A stretch of DNA of 64,000 nucleotides. Source: an uncultured Pelagibacteraceae bacterium. GTDB taxonomy: Bacteria > Pseudomonadota > Alphaproteobacteria > Pelagibacterales > Pelagibacteraceae. Shown piece after piece: positions 51,428-59,590 of the stretch (position 1 is the stretch's first letter; each line of letters starts with the position of its first letter). The translations under genes and the position numbers were made by a program. Below the pieces are notes generated by a model. The model was given only the letters and a program-made list of their open reading frames with translations. It made no database searches and was not told the DNA's origin. The stretch lies in contig CACHOG010000003.1 in NCBI GenBank assembly GCA_902581445.1, positions 62,001-126,000 on the forward strand, written 5' to 3'.

Positions 51428-51766
51428 ATGAGTAACATTTTACCTTATATAATTCTTATTATTGCTGTAGGGCTAGGAACTGCTGCAAATGGTTTTGCTA
51501 AAAGTGCACAAGGTTTCACGTTGCTTATTCCAAGTTTAATGACTGCAATCACTATTGTAGGGTGTATGTATACATTGTCTTTAGTAATGAAAACTATTCC
51601 TGTTGGTGTAACTTATGCTTCATTTGCTGGTCTGTGTATTATTGCTACAATCGTAATTGGAATTCTTAAATTTAATCAGTTACCTGATCTTTATACAATT
51701 TTAGGAATGGTATTAATTATCTCAGGTGTTTTGATTGTAAATTTACTTGGCAAAACTTCTTCATGA
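51428..51766 (+). CDS. SMR-like membrane protein lacking the essential Glu
   Basis: 112 residues with four helices, aligned by eye to EmrE: KSAQGFTLLIPS corresponds to KFSEGFTRLWPS, and IPVGVTYASFAGLCI to IPTGIAYAIWSGVGI. The membrane Glu14 of EmrE is Gly in this alignment, and Trp63 is Phe. Both are required for proton-coupled drug export in EmrE. So it is SMR in fold but likely different in function, or a partner subunit. Overlaps the next gene by 4 bases. Confidence 0.75.
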   Translation: MSNILPYIILIIAVGLGTAANGFAKSAQGFTLLIPSLMTAITIVGCMYTLSLVMKTIPVGVTYASFAGLCIIATIVIGILKFNQLPDLYTILGMVLIISGVLIVNLLGKTSS

Positions 51767-51984
51767 TTCCCAAAAAATACTCAAATTTAATTTATATTTT
51801 AATTATGGGCTTTGGAATGAGTCTTTTAATGACATTAATTATTACTTTCATTAATACTGGCTATGATAATGAGTATTTTAAGAGGTTTTTAAAGGCATGG
51901 TCCGTGGGTTTGCCTATTGCAATTATTGTCTCATTAGTTGTAGGACCTATTGCAAAACGATTTGTAGATAATATAAGCAAGTGA
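51763..51984 (+). CDS. DUF2798-like membrane protein
   Basis: 73 residues with two helices. LIMGFGMSLLMTLIITFINT then FLKAWSVGLPIAIIVSLVVG and IAKRFVDNI are the DUF2798 pattern. Function unknown. It is coupled to the SMR-like gene by an ATGA overlap and followed after 1 base by another membrane gene. Confidence 0.8.
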   Translation: MIPKKYSNLIYILIMGFGMSLLMTLIITFINTGYDNEYFKRFLKAWSVGLPIAIIVSLVVGPIAKRFVDNISK

Positions 51985-51985
51985 A

Positions 51986-52225
51986 ATGTATAAAGTTATA
52001 ATTACCTATGAACTAATATTTTTAGCGTTTTGGAATGTATTATATTTATCTAACTCTGATGTTGAAAATTGGTTTACCGAAAAATTTCTAACAGCGATAT
52101 TTGTATTTTTTTCAACAATGGCTCTTGGTTTAACATTGGTCTATATAGTTTATATTAGTATAAAATTGTCAGGGCTCGCTGGTGTACTTCAAAATCTTAA
52201 AGATCCCAGAAAAAAGGGAAATTAA
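51986..52225 (+). CDS. Small membrane protein, unknown
   Basis: 79 residues with two hydrophobic segments (IITYELIFLAFWNVLYLS and LTAIFVFFSTMALGLTLVYI) and a basic C-terminus (LKDPRKKGN). No family recognised. Last of the small-gene run; the photolyase-like gene starts 24 bases later in the same direction. Confidence 0.6.
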   Translation: MYKVIITYELIFLAFWNVLYLSNSDVENWFTEKFLTAIFVFFSTMALGLTLVYIVYISIKLSGLAGVLQNLKDPRKKGN

Positions 52226-52249
52226 TAATTTCTAAAACCACAACTGAAA

Positions 52250-53392
52250 ATGTTTGAACCTAATAGAGATTTTGCTAGTAAAAAATTAATAGATTTTATT
52301 GAAAATAAGTTGGTTGAATATTCTAAGCTCAGAAACTTCGATTATGGTCCAGATAAAAGAACTAATATTTCTTGTCTGTCACCATACATAACACATGGAG
52401 TTTTAACTGAACAAGAGGTGATGAAGCTTTCTTTAAAAAAACATTCTTTTATAAAAATAGAAAAATTTATTCAGGAAGTTTTGTGGCGTGTTTACTGGAA
52501 GGGCTGGTTGGAGCTTAGGCCTAAGGTATGGACAGATTACATAATAGATTTAAATAAACTTAAGCAAAAATTTAAAGATAATAAAGATTACTTGAATGCA
52601 ATTGAAGGCAAGACTAACATTGAATGCTTTAACACTTGGGTTAATGAATTAAAAAATCACAACTATCTTCATAATCATGCAAGAATGTGGTTTGCAAGTA
52701 TCTGGATTTTTACTCTTGGATTACCTTGGCAGTTGGGTGCTGAGTTTTTCATGAAATACCTTTTTGATGGTGATAGTGCCTCAAATACTTTGGGATGGAG
52801 ATGGGTAGCTGGTGTCCAAACTAAAGGTAAAAATTATGTTGCATCTGAATGGAATATCAAAAAATTTACTAATAATAGATTTAGCAATATAAAACTTAAT
52901 GCAAACCCTGTTCCAATAACTGATGATAAAAATTATTCAATTGTAAATAATAGTTTTCAAAACATAAATATATCAAATGATCAAGATTTATTAATATTTG
53001 AAAACAATTTATCCTTCGATCAAACAGATTTTAAAGATCAATCTTTTAAATATATTTATTTTGTATTTAATGGAAATGAAACAAGACAAATTAAATTTGA
53101 TGAAAAAGTTTTAGAATTTAAGAAATCTTTGATAAATAATCAAATAGAAAATTTAAAAAATAAATCTTTGAACTGTAAAATGATCACTATCGATAATTTA
53201 AAAGATATGAAAGGAAATTTATTAGCTTTATATCCTTCTGTTGGTGAAAATCTCGACTACATAAACTCAAATAATTTAAAGAATATCGATTTTTTATACA
53301 GAAAAATTGATCAGTATTCTTGGAAATATTGTAATAAAGGCTTTTTTAATTTTAAAAATTATATACCAAAGATAGTTCAAGAATTTATTTAG
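52250..53392 (+). CDS. Photolyase-like FAD protein with apparently permuted domains
   Basis: 380 residues. Residues 1-210 match the FAD-binding half of photolyase/cryptochrome: [59 protein letters not shown] and the flavin-pocket block [20 protein letters not shown]. The normal N-terminal antenna domain is absent. Instead residues ~220-380 form an alpha/beta-like region ([36 protein letters not shown]) ending [20 protein letters not shown]. This may be the antenna-type domain moved to the C-terminus. DNA repair or light sensing is plausible, unproven. Convergent 8-bp overlap with the DUF2256 gene. Confidence 0.75.
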   Translation: MFEPNRDFASKKLIDFIENKLVEYSKLRNFDYGPDKRTNISCLSPYITHGVLTEQEVMKLSLKKHSFIKIEKFIQEVLWRVYWKGWLELRPKVWTDYIIDLNKLKQKFKDNKDYLNAIEGKTNIECFNTWVNELKNHNYLHNHARMWFASIWIFTLGLPWQLGAEFFMKYLFDGDSASNTLGWRWVAGVQTKGKNYVASEWNIKKFTNNRFSNIKLNANPVPITDDKNYSIVNNSFQNINISNDQDLLIFENNLSFDQTDFKDQSFKYIYFVFNGNETRQIKFDEKVLEFKKSLINNQIENLKNKSLNCKMITIDNLKDMKGNLLALYPSVGENLDYINSNNLKNIDFLYRKIDQYSWKYCNKGFFNFKNYIPKIVQEFI

Positions 53393-53510
53393 AAGAACAT
53401 CTTTTAGAGCAATACTTTACCCGATCCCAGTTCAGCCTCCACTTTTTTCTCCAAACAAAAGGTCTTTTACAAACTGGACAAGTTTTAGAAGGCAAATTTT
53501 GTTTTTTCAT
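53385..53510 (-). CDS. DUF2256 zinc-finger-like small protein
   Basis: ATG at 53508-53510 to TAA at 53385-53387 gives 41 residues with the DUF2256 signature: [20 protein letters not shown] followed by [11 protein letters not shown]. Four Cys (11, 14, 34, 38) should bind zinc. DUF2256 proteins are often encoded beside photolyases, as here. It overlaps the DCC gene by 4 bases (ATGA), the third gene of that operon. Confidence 0.88.
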   Translation of the reverse strand: MKKQNLPSKTCPVCKRPFVWRKKWRLNWDRVKYCSKRCSSK

Positions 53511-53857
53511 TTAAGTTGATTTTTATTTTTCAAAAATAAAAAATAGGCAACTATTTCATAACCGTAATGAAATAAAATATATAACGGCTTAATTGAAAAT
53601 ATTTTTGCAAGAAAATTATATTTTGGGATTTTTGACCAAATTATAATAAATGCTTTTGCTCCTCCTATTACTTTTCCATCTTCAATTACATGAAGTCTTC
53701 TTAATAATTCTGCTTGAGATTTAGATGTTAATTTTAATGCTTCATCATTATTGGTAATATCAATCCACTCAAGATTGCTATCTGCAATTTTTTTGTAGTG
53801 GTTTATCTCCAATCTACAAACATTGCATGAATCGTTAAAAAATACTTTAATTGCCAT
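53507..53857 (-). CDS. DCC-family thiol-disulfide oxidoreductase-like protein (DUF393)
   Basis: 116 residues. [20 protein letters not shown] carries the CxxC (C12/C15) of the DCC family, and [20 protein letters not shown] its second conserved block. The C-terminus (residues 95-112) is hydrophobic. Likely a thioredoxin-fold protein; partner unknown. It overlaps the photolyase-related gene by 11 bases and DUF2256 by 4. Confidence 0.85.
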   Translation of the reverse strand: MAIKVFFNDSCNVCRLEINHYKKIADSNLEWIDITNNDEALKLTSKSQAELLRRLHVIEDGKVIGGAKAFIIIWSKIPKYNFLAKIFSIKPLYILFHYGYEIVAYFLFLKNKNQLK

Positions 53858-55343
53858 ATGTGTTCTTATTTATAAATTTTTCAGCTTCTGACAATATTAA
53901 TTTTTTTCTTTCTGGTTTCATTTTATCAAATATTCTTACCATCATTGAAAGTCTTGGATTTTTTAAAAAGAAAGATCTATTTCTGTTAATGAACCTCCAG
54001 TATAAACCATCCATGGTATTACACCATTCACCTTTTTTGAAATCCATCATTTTCATAAAATAACTTGATCCACAAATATAAGGCTTGGTTGCAAAAATTC
54101 CTCCATCGCTGAATAAACCCATACCATAAACATTGGGTACCATTACCCAATCGGATGAGTCGACAAACATTTCCATAAACCATTTATAAACGATTTTAGG
54201 TTTAAGTTCGCACAAGTTCATAATATTTGAAAGTATCATTAGTCTTTCAATATGATGGGACCATCCATGATTTAATGCGTTTTTAATTGCGTGGTCCAAA
54301 GGTGGTAAACCTGTTGTACCTTCATACCATGAGTCTGTCATTTTTCTATTTTGTTTAAAGAAATTTCTTGTTTCCATTTCATTACTATACCTTTGATAAA
54401 CGCCTCGCATGAATTCTCGCCAACCAATAACCTGTCTTACATAACCCTCTAGAGAATTAAGTCTAATTTTATTTTTTTTATGGAACTCTAAAGTTTTAGA
54501 AATAATAAATTCAGGAGTTATAAGTCCTAAGTTTATATATGGGCTTAAAGCACTATGAAATAAAATATTATTACTTTGATCAACTGCGTCTTCATAATCA
54601 CCAAATAAATTTGACTTTTCTTTTAGGAAAAAACTTAAAAGCTTTAAGACATCATTATACTTTGTTGCAAACCAAAAATTTTGTGTACTACCAGGATGAT
54701 CTTTAAATATTTTTTCAATAATAGGTTTTAAAATTTTTGTATGTTTTGTTTCAGTAATGTTTGGAAATTTTGGAATTTTTGTATTTTTAGGAAGTTTCTT
54801 TCTATTATCTTCATCAAAACTCCATTTTCCACCCTCGGGCTTTCCATCTTTCTTCATCAAGATGTTAAGCTTTTGTCTAGTATCTTTGTAAAAAGTTGCC
54901 ATAAATGGTCTTTTGTTTTTTGACAAATAATTGTTGAATTCTTCTCTGGAATTTAAAAACATTGGTGATTTAATTTGATTCCAAACTAAATTATTTTTTT
55001 TTACAAAGCTTTGTACTTTTTTTTCAAAAAATTTATCTTCAATTTCAAAAGTTGTGATCTCTTTAATTTTTTTAGATTTAACAACTTTTTTAACTTTTTC
55101 CAAATAATCCTTTTTAAAATCACTTGAATCGATCTTTGTATATTCAACTTTAAATTTATTTTTTTTAAGATGATCTGCATGAGATCTCATAGCTGACAAA
55201 AATAGTAGAATCTTTAACTTATGATGCTTTTCATATGTACATAATTCGTAGTCTTCTGACATAAAAAACAGGTGATCATCTTTGAAGCGGTCTAGATATT
55301 TTGGTGGAAATAATTGATTTCCAAGTATAAAAAATAACTTCAT
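53847..55343 (-). CDS. Photolyase-related protein of the PhrB/FeS-BCP group
   Basis: 498 residues. LFFILGNQLFPPKYL and the HHKLKILLFLSAMRSHADHL block mark the N-terminal domain. HSALSPYINLGLITPEFII, EGYVRQVIGWREFMRGVY and SDWVMVPNVYGMGLFSDGGI mark the FAD domain of prokaryotic (6-4) photolyases. The C-terminal cysteines seen are NLCEL, YICGSS and GEWCN. PhrB uses four cysteines for a [4Fe-4S] cluster, and the position two after YIC-G appears to be Ser, so cluster binding is uncertain. First gene of the operon with DCC and DUF2256 genes. Confidence 0.85.
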   Translation of the reverse strand: MKLFFILGNQLFPPKYLDRFKDDHLFFMSEDYELCTYEKHHKLKILLFLSAMRSHADHLKKNKFKVEYTKIDSSDFKKDYLEKVKKVVKSKKIKEITTFEIEDKFFEKKVQSFVKKNNLVWNQIKSPMFLNSREEFNNYLSKNKRPFMATFYKDTRQKLNILMKKDGKPEGGKWSFDEDNRKKLPKNTKIPKFPNITETKHTKILKPIIEKIFKDHPGSTQNFWFATKYNDVLKLLSFFLKEKSNLFGDYEDAVDQSNNILFHSALSPYINLGLITPEFIISKTLEFHKKNKIRLNSLEGYVRQVIGWREFMRGVYQRYSNEMETRNFFKQNRKMTDSWYEGTTGLPPLDHAIKNALNHGWSHHIERLMILSNIMNLCELKPKIVYKWFMEMFVDSSDWVMVPNVYGMGLFSDGGIFATKPYICGSSYFMKMMDFKKGEWCNTMDGLYWRFINRNRSFFLKNPRLSMMVRIFDKMKPERKKLILSEAEKFINKNTYGN

Positions 55344-55371
55344 AAAGATAATATAGCTTTAAAAAAAATAT

Positions 55372-56082
55372 ATGTCAGAAAAATATTTAATTTTTGGTGC
55401 GACAGGTTCGATCGGTTCAAGTTTATCTAAACAACTAAAAGACTCTGGTAAAGAAGTTCATTTAGTTGCAAGAAATGAAAGTGAAGTTAAAAAACTTTCA
55501 GATGAACTAAGTTGTTCTTTTACTGTTGCAGATGTTCTCGAAAATGGATTTATAGATAAAGTTAAAGCAGATGCACCGGATGTAAAAGGTATCGCATATT
55601 GTGTTGGTTCAATAGTTTTAAAACCACTTAGAATGATAAAAGAGGATGAATTTAATCAATGTATGAAGTTAAATTGTTATTCTGCTTTAGAAGTAATTAG
55701 AGGATACCAAGATACTTTGAAAAAAAGTAAAGGGTCAGTCGTTTTATTTTCAACCGTTGCGGTGAGAAGAGGTTTTAGCAATCATGGAATAATTGCATCT
55801 GCCAAAGCTGCTGTTGAGGGATTAACAGTAAGTTTAGCTTCTGAGCTTGCGCCGAATGTAAGAGTAAACTGTATTGCACCGAGTTTATCTAAATCCAAAA
55901 TTGCAGAACCAATGTTAAAAAACACAGCTCTTGCTGAGGGTATTGCAAAGGCTCATCCACTTAGAAGAGTTGGTGAAGGTGCTGATAGTGCTTCACTTGC
56001 AAAATTTTTAATAACTGATGAAAGTTCATGGGTAACAGGGCAAGTTATTGGTGTTGATGGTGGTAGATCAACATTATCGTAA
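55372..56082 (+). CDS. SDR-family oxidoreductase with atypical active site
   Basis: 236 residues of SDR fold. IFGATGSIGSSLSKQL is the cofactor loop, GIAYCVGSIVLKPLRM the NAG-like region, LFSTVAVRRGFSNHG the Ser strand, and ITDESSWVTGQVIGVDGG the C-terminal SDR block. The YxxxK motif reads IIASAKAAVEG: the Lys is kept, but Tyr is replaced by Ile. So either catalysis differs or the protein binds a ligand only. Divergent by 28 bases from the photolyase-related gene. Confidence 0.8.
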   Translation: MSEKYLIFGATGSIGSSLSKQLKDSGKEVHLVARNESEVKKLSDELSCSFTVADVLENGFIDKVKADAPDVKGIAYCVGSIVLKPLRMIKEDEFNQCMKLNCYSALEVIRGYQDTLKKSKGSVVLFSTVAVRRGFSNHGIIASAKAAVEGLTVSLASELAPNVRVNCIAPSLSKSKIAEPMLKNTALAEGIAKAHPLRRVGEGADSASLAKFLITDESSWVTGQVIGVDGGRSTLS

Positions 56083-56098
56083 ATTTAAATCTTAAAAA

Positions 56099-56491
56099 TT
56101 ATTTATAAATTTTATCTACCTGTACTTGGTAAGATTCAACCAACTTGTTATTTTGATTTGCTATACCAACAACGTCAATCATCTCTTTAATCATTTGATC
56201 TGATGCTCCCTTTTTTTTAGCTGCAGCTGTGTGAGATCTAATACAATACTCACAACTATTTGTAATTGAAACTGCAACATAGATTAATTCTTTAGTGACT
56301 GGGTCGAGTGCACCATTCCTCATAATTTGTTTTAAATTATTCCAGGTTCTTTCCAATGTTTCAGGATTGTTTGCTATTGCTCGCCAAAAATTTGGAATTT
56401 TTTTTATATTTCTCGTTTTTTTAATATCATTAAATATCTTTTTAACTTTTCCCTTAGCTTTTGTTTCATTGATAAGTTTAAATACTGACAT
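56099..56491 (-). CDS. Carboxymuconolactone decarboxylase/AhpD-like protein
   Basis: 130 residues. The core is LIYVAVSITNSCEYCIRSH then TAAAKKKGASDQMIKEM, with the CxxC-x2-His redox motif of AhpD-like peroxidases. IPNFWRAIANNPETLERTWN precedes it. A thiol-dependent peroxidase activity is possible. Strong ribosome site AAGGAGG upstream. Follows the glutamine amidotransferase by 11 bases. Confidence 0.85.
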   Translation of the reverse strand: MSVFKLINETKAKGKVKKIFNDIKKTRNIKKIPNFWRAIANNPETLERTWNNLKQIMRNGALDPVTKELIYVAVSITNSCEYCIRSHTAAAKKKGASDQMIKEMIDVVGIANQNNKLVESYQVQVDKIYK

Positions 56492-56502
56492 ATATCCTCC
56501 TT

Positions 56503-57231
56503 TTATAATTTTAGAATATCATTCTTAAATTTTGAATACAAAATATTAGAGTAATTATTCATATCTTTCATATTTGCTTTTGCATCACTATCAAATTTTT
56601 CTAAAGCATTGGCTCCCAATTGTTTTTCTAGAGCAGATTTATATTCTGGTACACAGCCCCATTCATTAACCGTTGTATCTTTAACTTCTATATGAAATTG
56701 AATTCCATATGCATGATTTTGGTATTTGAAAATCTGGTATTTAGTTTCAGGCGACGATGCCAATAAAGTTACGTTTTTATTATCTTCTAAGCCTTGAACT
56801 TCATATGAATGCCATTGCAATGATGTGATTTGATTTGGAAATTTGGAGAATAAAGGATCTATATCTTTATTTTTAGAAAAATCGATATTTAACATTCCTA
56901 TTTCAGGATTATTGGATTTTACTACTTTTCCTCCAACTACCTCACCTAACAGCTGACACCCAAGACAAAAACCTAAGTAAGGTTTCTTTAAATCAACAAC
57001 GTATTCTTTTATTCTTTTTTTTTCCTCAACTAACCAAGGATAATCCTTTTCCATCCAGGTATCCATTGGTCCTCCCATACAAAACATTGCATCAAATTTT
57101 GTAAGATCGTTTGGAATTTTTTCACCTTCATCTAATTCTATTGTTGTTAAATTAGCCCCATCTTTAATCATTAAATCTTTTATGAAACCAGGATCTTCTA
57201 TTTTGATATGTTGAAGAATTAATACTCTCAT
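56503..57231 (-). CDS. Class I glutamine amidotransferase-like protein
   Basis: 242 residues. The nucleophile is in KPYLGFCLGCQLLGEVVGGK, and the His-x-Glu of the triad in YGIQFHIEVKDTT. FCMGGPMDTWMEKDYPWL resembles stand-alone GuaA-N-type proteins such as YfeJ. Without a synthetase domain it may act on gamma-glutamyl compounds. Substrate unknown. Confidence 0.85.
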   Translation of the reverse strand: MRVLILQHIKIEDPGFIKDLMIKDGANLTTIELDEGEKIPNDLTKFDAMFCMGGPMDTWMEKDYPWLVEEKKRIKEYVVDLKKPYLGFCLGCQLLGEVVGGKVVKSNNPEIGMLNIDFSKNKDIDPLFSKFPNQITSLQWHSYEVQGLEDNKNVTLLASSPETKYQIFKYQNHAYGIQFHIEVKDTTVNEWGCVPEYKSALEKQLGANALEKFDSDAKANMKDMNNYSNILYSKFKNDILKL

Positions 57232-57247
57232 TTATTTAAAGAATATA

Positions 57248-59584
57248 CTAAAACGTGCTTGAAACTTCTACGTTTGTATCGTACTCGAGCGAGTTATCAA
57301 ATATATGATTGTGATTAATTGAAAAATCAAAACCATTGATATTTTTACTATAACTTAAACTAGATTCGTGGGAATTTACAGGATTGTAATTAAATGCAAA
57401 CTCACCATCCTCTTCTTTTGATCTACTAAATTTCAATATAAATATTTCTCTAGATCTATTGGGACCTTTTCTATCATTCCAACTGATAATTTTTTCAAAA
57501 CTCGAAGAAATAGTAAAGCCATTCAAATAAATAGCCTCAAAACCAATATTATACTTTAGATCCTGGTTTGAATATTTTCGAATTGTATCTGTCACAACAT
57601 TAGTTTCACCATGATAAATATATTTATAATCAATGTCCTCACTTAAGTCGTAAAGAATTTCTAATCCTCCCATTGGTTGAATTGTTCCCATGTCGGTAAC
57701 ATACTTGTCCATTTCAAATAAAAATCCTGCAGCTAGTTCACCGGTTGCAAAATCAGTATCCTTGTAAATTAAATTTCTTATTAAAGGATCACTTGGATTA
57801 TTTATATAATCTGTAAATTCTGATAAGTGAGTAATTCCATATGTCAGTTTTGCAGTTGGAGTCATATTAAATCTACCTGCTTTACTTCTAGTTCGATAAT
57901 TTAAAGTTCCAAAAATTTGTCCCCCATGTCTCTCACCTGATAACTTAGATTGATAAATATGATCAAAACTTAAATAACTTAGGCCTAAAACTGCGTTGAC
58001 ATATTGATTATGTTGGGTTGGAGCAATTCCATAAAGATTTAAAGTAAGCGACTCCATTGTTACGTCTTGTTTAGAATTTTTAATTTCGCTACTGCTATCT
58101 CCATATCTAAGAGCCAAACCAAAAAACTTATCATCACCATATTTTCTATCTGCCCCCAACGTTATTCCTTTTACCAGAACATCTTTTGGTTTTTCACTTC
58201 CATGCTGGCCGTACAAACCTACATATACATCTACAAGGCTCCAAGTAGACCATTTAGATTTTTTATCTTCATTTTTTGTGTTGCTAATTAATGAGGCAAT
58301 ATTTTTTCTTGCAACTGGTTCAAATTTATTTGCTAAAGTATCTATTAAAGTATTTTTATAATTAAGATTTAAATTATGAGCAGTTAGGTTCTCTTCGTCT
58401 CTATTTCTTTTAATCCACTCAAATCTTTTGAAAATAGTAGTCGTATTTAAACCTATATTTTGCTTTGCAAGTTCCACTGTTGTTCCAAAGGTGGAAGTTG
58501 TAGCAGATGCACACTCTACTACTCCATAAGGACATTCTAAATCAAAACGATTTACTTGATCTACTCCACCACCATCCTTTCTTTGCACCATAAATAACAT
58601 CATGCCATCAGGAGAAAAACTAAAACCCTTAGGAAGACCTGTCTTATCAGCAGAAGGTATATTACCAAAACCTTTTACGTTCCATCTTCCAACTTTTGTT
58701 GCGGTTGAAACATCAAAACTTTTATCTAATCTAAATTGATAAATATAAGAATAAGGCCTATTACCAGAACCAGATGGAACTTGTGTTACATTTTCAATCA
58801 ATACAAACATTCCAAAACCATCATCACTAAACTCTACATCTCTTGCATATTCACCATATGGGCTAGTTGTTCCCACATCAATACCTAAAGTGCTTAGATC
58901 CACTTGGTGAATTTGAGTTGTTGAACTAAAATCATGGGCTGCGGGTAATTCTAAAGTAGTTAAAGTAGGAGTGTCCATAGTACTAGAAAGTGTAAAAAGT
59001 TTTGTTCCTTCTTTATTAAATGCTACACTATCTATATCAGCAGCAAATGAAAGTTTGTCTTCGAATGTCATTCCATCAAGATCGAAAGCTGTAGCAGCAT
59101 TAAATTTTCCTAATTTGCCATCTTTGTCTAAAATATAAAATATTTTTCCATCATCTTTTATTACCATGTTTTCTAATTGAGTACTAAGTCCGGAAGATAA
59201 TCCGGTAACATTTTCTCCATCAATAGCATCACACGTTACATCTTCACCCTGACTATTCATTAGATCTGTTGTTACTTTAAAAGGTTCAGCTACTTTATTC
59301 ATAGCTAACGTATGACCAGTATTCATTCTACTAAGTCTATTAAAATTAGCAGTAAAAACTGTTAAACCATCATCACTCCATACAACATCATGAGGATCTT
59401 CAGTTCTATCCCTCTCAAGGGCTATCCCAGCTCTACTTGATGTGCAAGTTAAAGTTCCATGTGCTATGTTACCACCAGGAATTACTCCATCAAACCATCT
59501 CACATTTAGTTCCCGAGCTGCTACGAAATTTGAAATAAAAATCGAGATAAAATAGCAAATTATTATCAGGGCAGCTTTTTTCAT
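57248..59584 (-). CDS. Autotransporter (type V) with propeller-like passenger
   Basis: 778 residues. Signal peptide residues 1-23 (ending FVAA). Passenger residues ~24-430 contain at least four spaced repeats of the type S-D-D-G-x3-F (WSDDGLTVFTANFN, KEGTKLFTLSS, SDDGFGMFVLIEN, SPDGMMLFMVQRKD), as in beta-propellers. Residues ~440-778 are a beta-barrel translocator (WSTWSLVDVYVGLYGQHGSE, GLALRYGDSSSEI) ending in the Phe-terminal strand VEVSSTF. It would sit in the outer membrane and display or release the propeller. Function of the passenger unknown. Confidence 0.82.
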   Translation of the reverse strand: MKKAALIIICYFISIFISNFVAARELNVRWFDGVIPGGNIAHGTLTCTSSRAGIALERDRTEDPHDVVWSDDGLTVFTANFNRLSRMNTGHTLAMNKVAEPFKVTTDLMNSQGEDVTCDAIDGENVTGLSSGLSTQLENMVIKDDGKIFYILDKDGKLGKFNAATAFDLDGMTFEDKLSFAADIDSVAFNKEGTKLFTLSSTMDTPTLTTLELPAAHDFSSTTQIHQVDLSTLGIDVGTTSPYGEYARDVEFSDDGFGMFVLIENVTQVPSGSGNRPYSYIYQFRLDKSFDVSTATKVGRWNVKGFGNIPSADKTGLPKGFSFSPDGMMLFMVQRKDGGGVDQVNRFDLECPYGVVECASATTSTFGTTVELAKQNIGLNTTTIFKRFEWIKRNRDEENLTAHNLNLNYKNTLIDTLANKFEPVARKNIASLISNTKNEDKKSKWSTWSLVDVYVGLYGQHGSEKPKDVLVKGITLGADRKYGDDKFFGLALRYGDSSSEIKNSKQDVTMESLTLNLYGIAPTQHNQYVNAVLGLSYLSFDHIYQSKLSGERHGGQIFGTLNYRTRSKAGRFNMTPTAKLTYGITHLSEFTDYINNPSDPLIRNLIYKDTDFATGELAAGFLFEMDKYVTDMGTIQPMGGLEILYDLSEDIDYKYIYHGETNVVTDTIRKYSNQDLKYNIGFEAIYLNGFTISSSFEKIISWNDRKGPNRSREIFILKFSRSKEEDGEFAFNYNPVNSHESSLSYSKNINGFDFSINHNHIFDNSLEYDTNVEVSSTF

Positions 59585-59590
59585 GATTGA

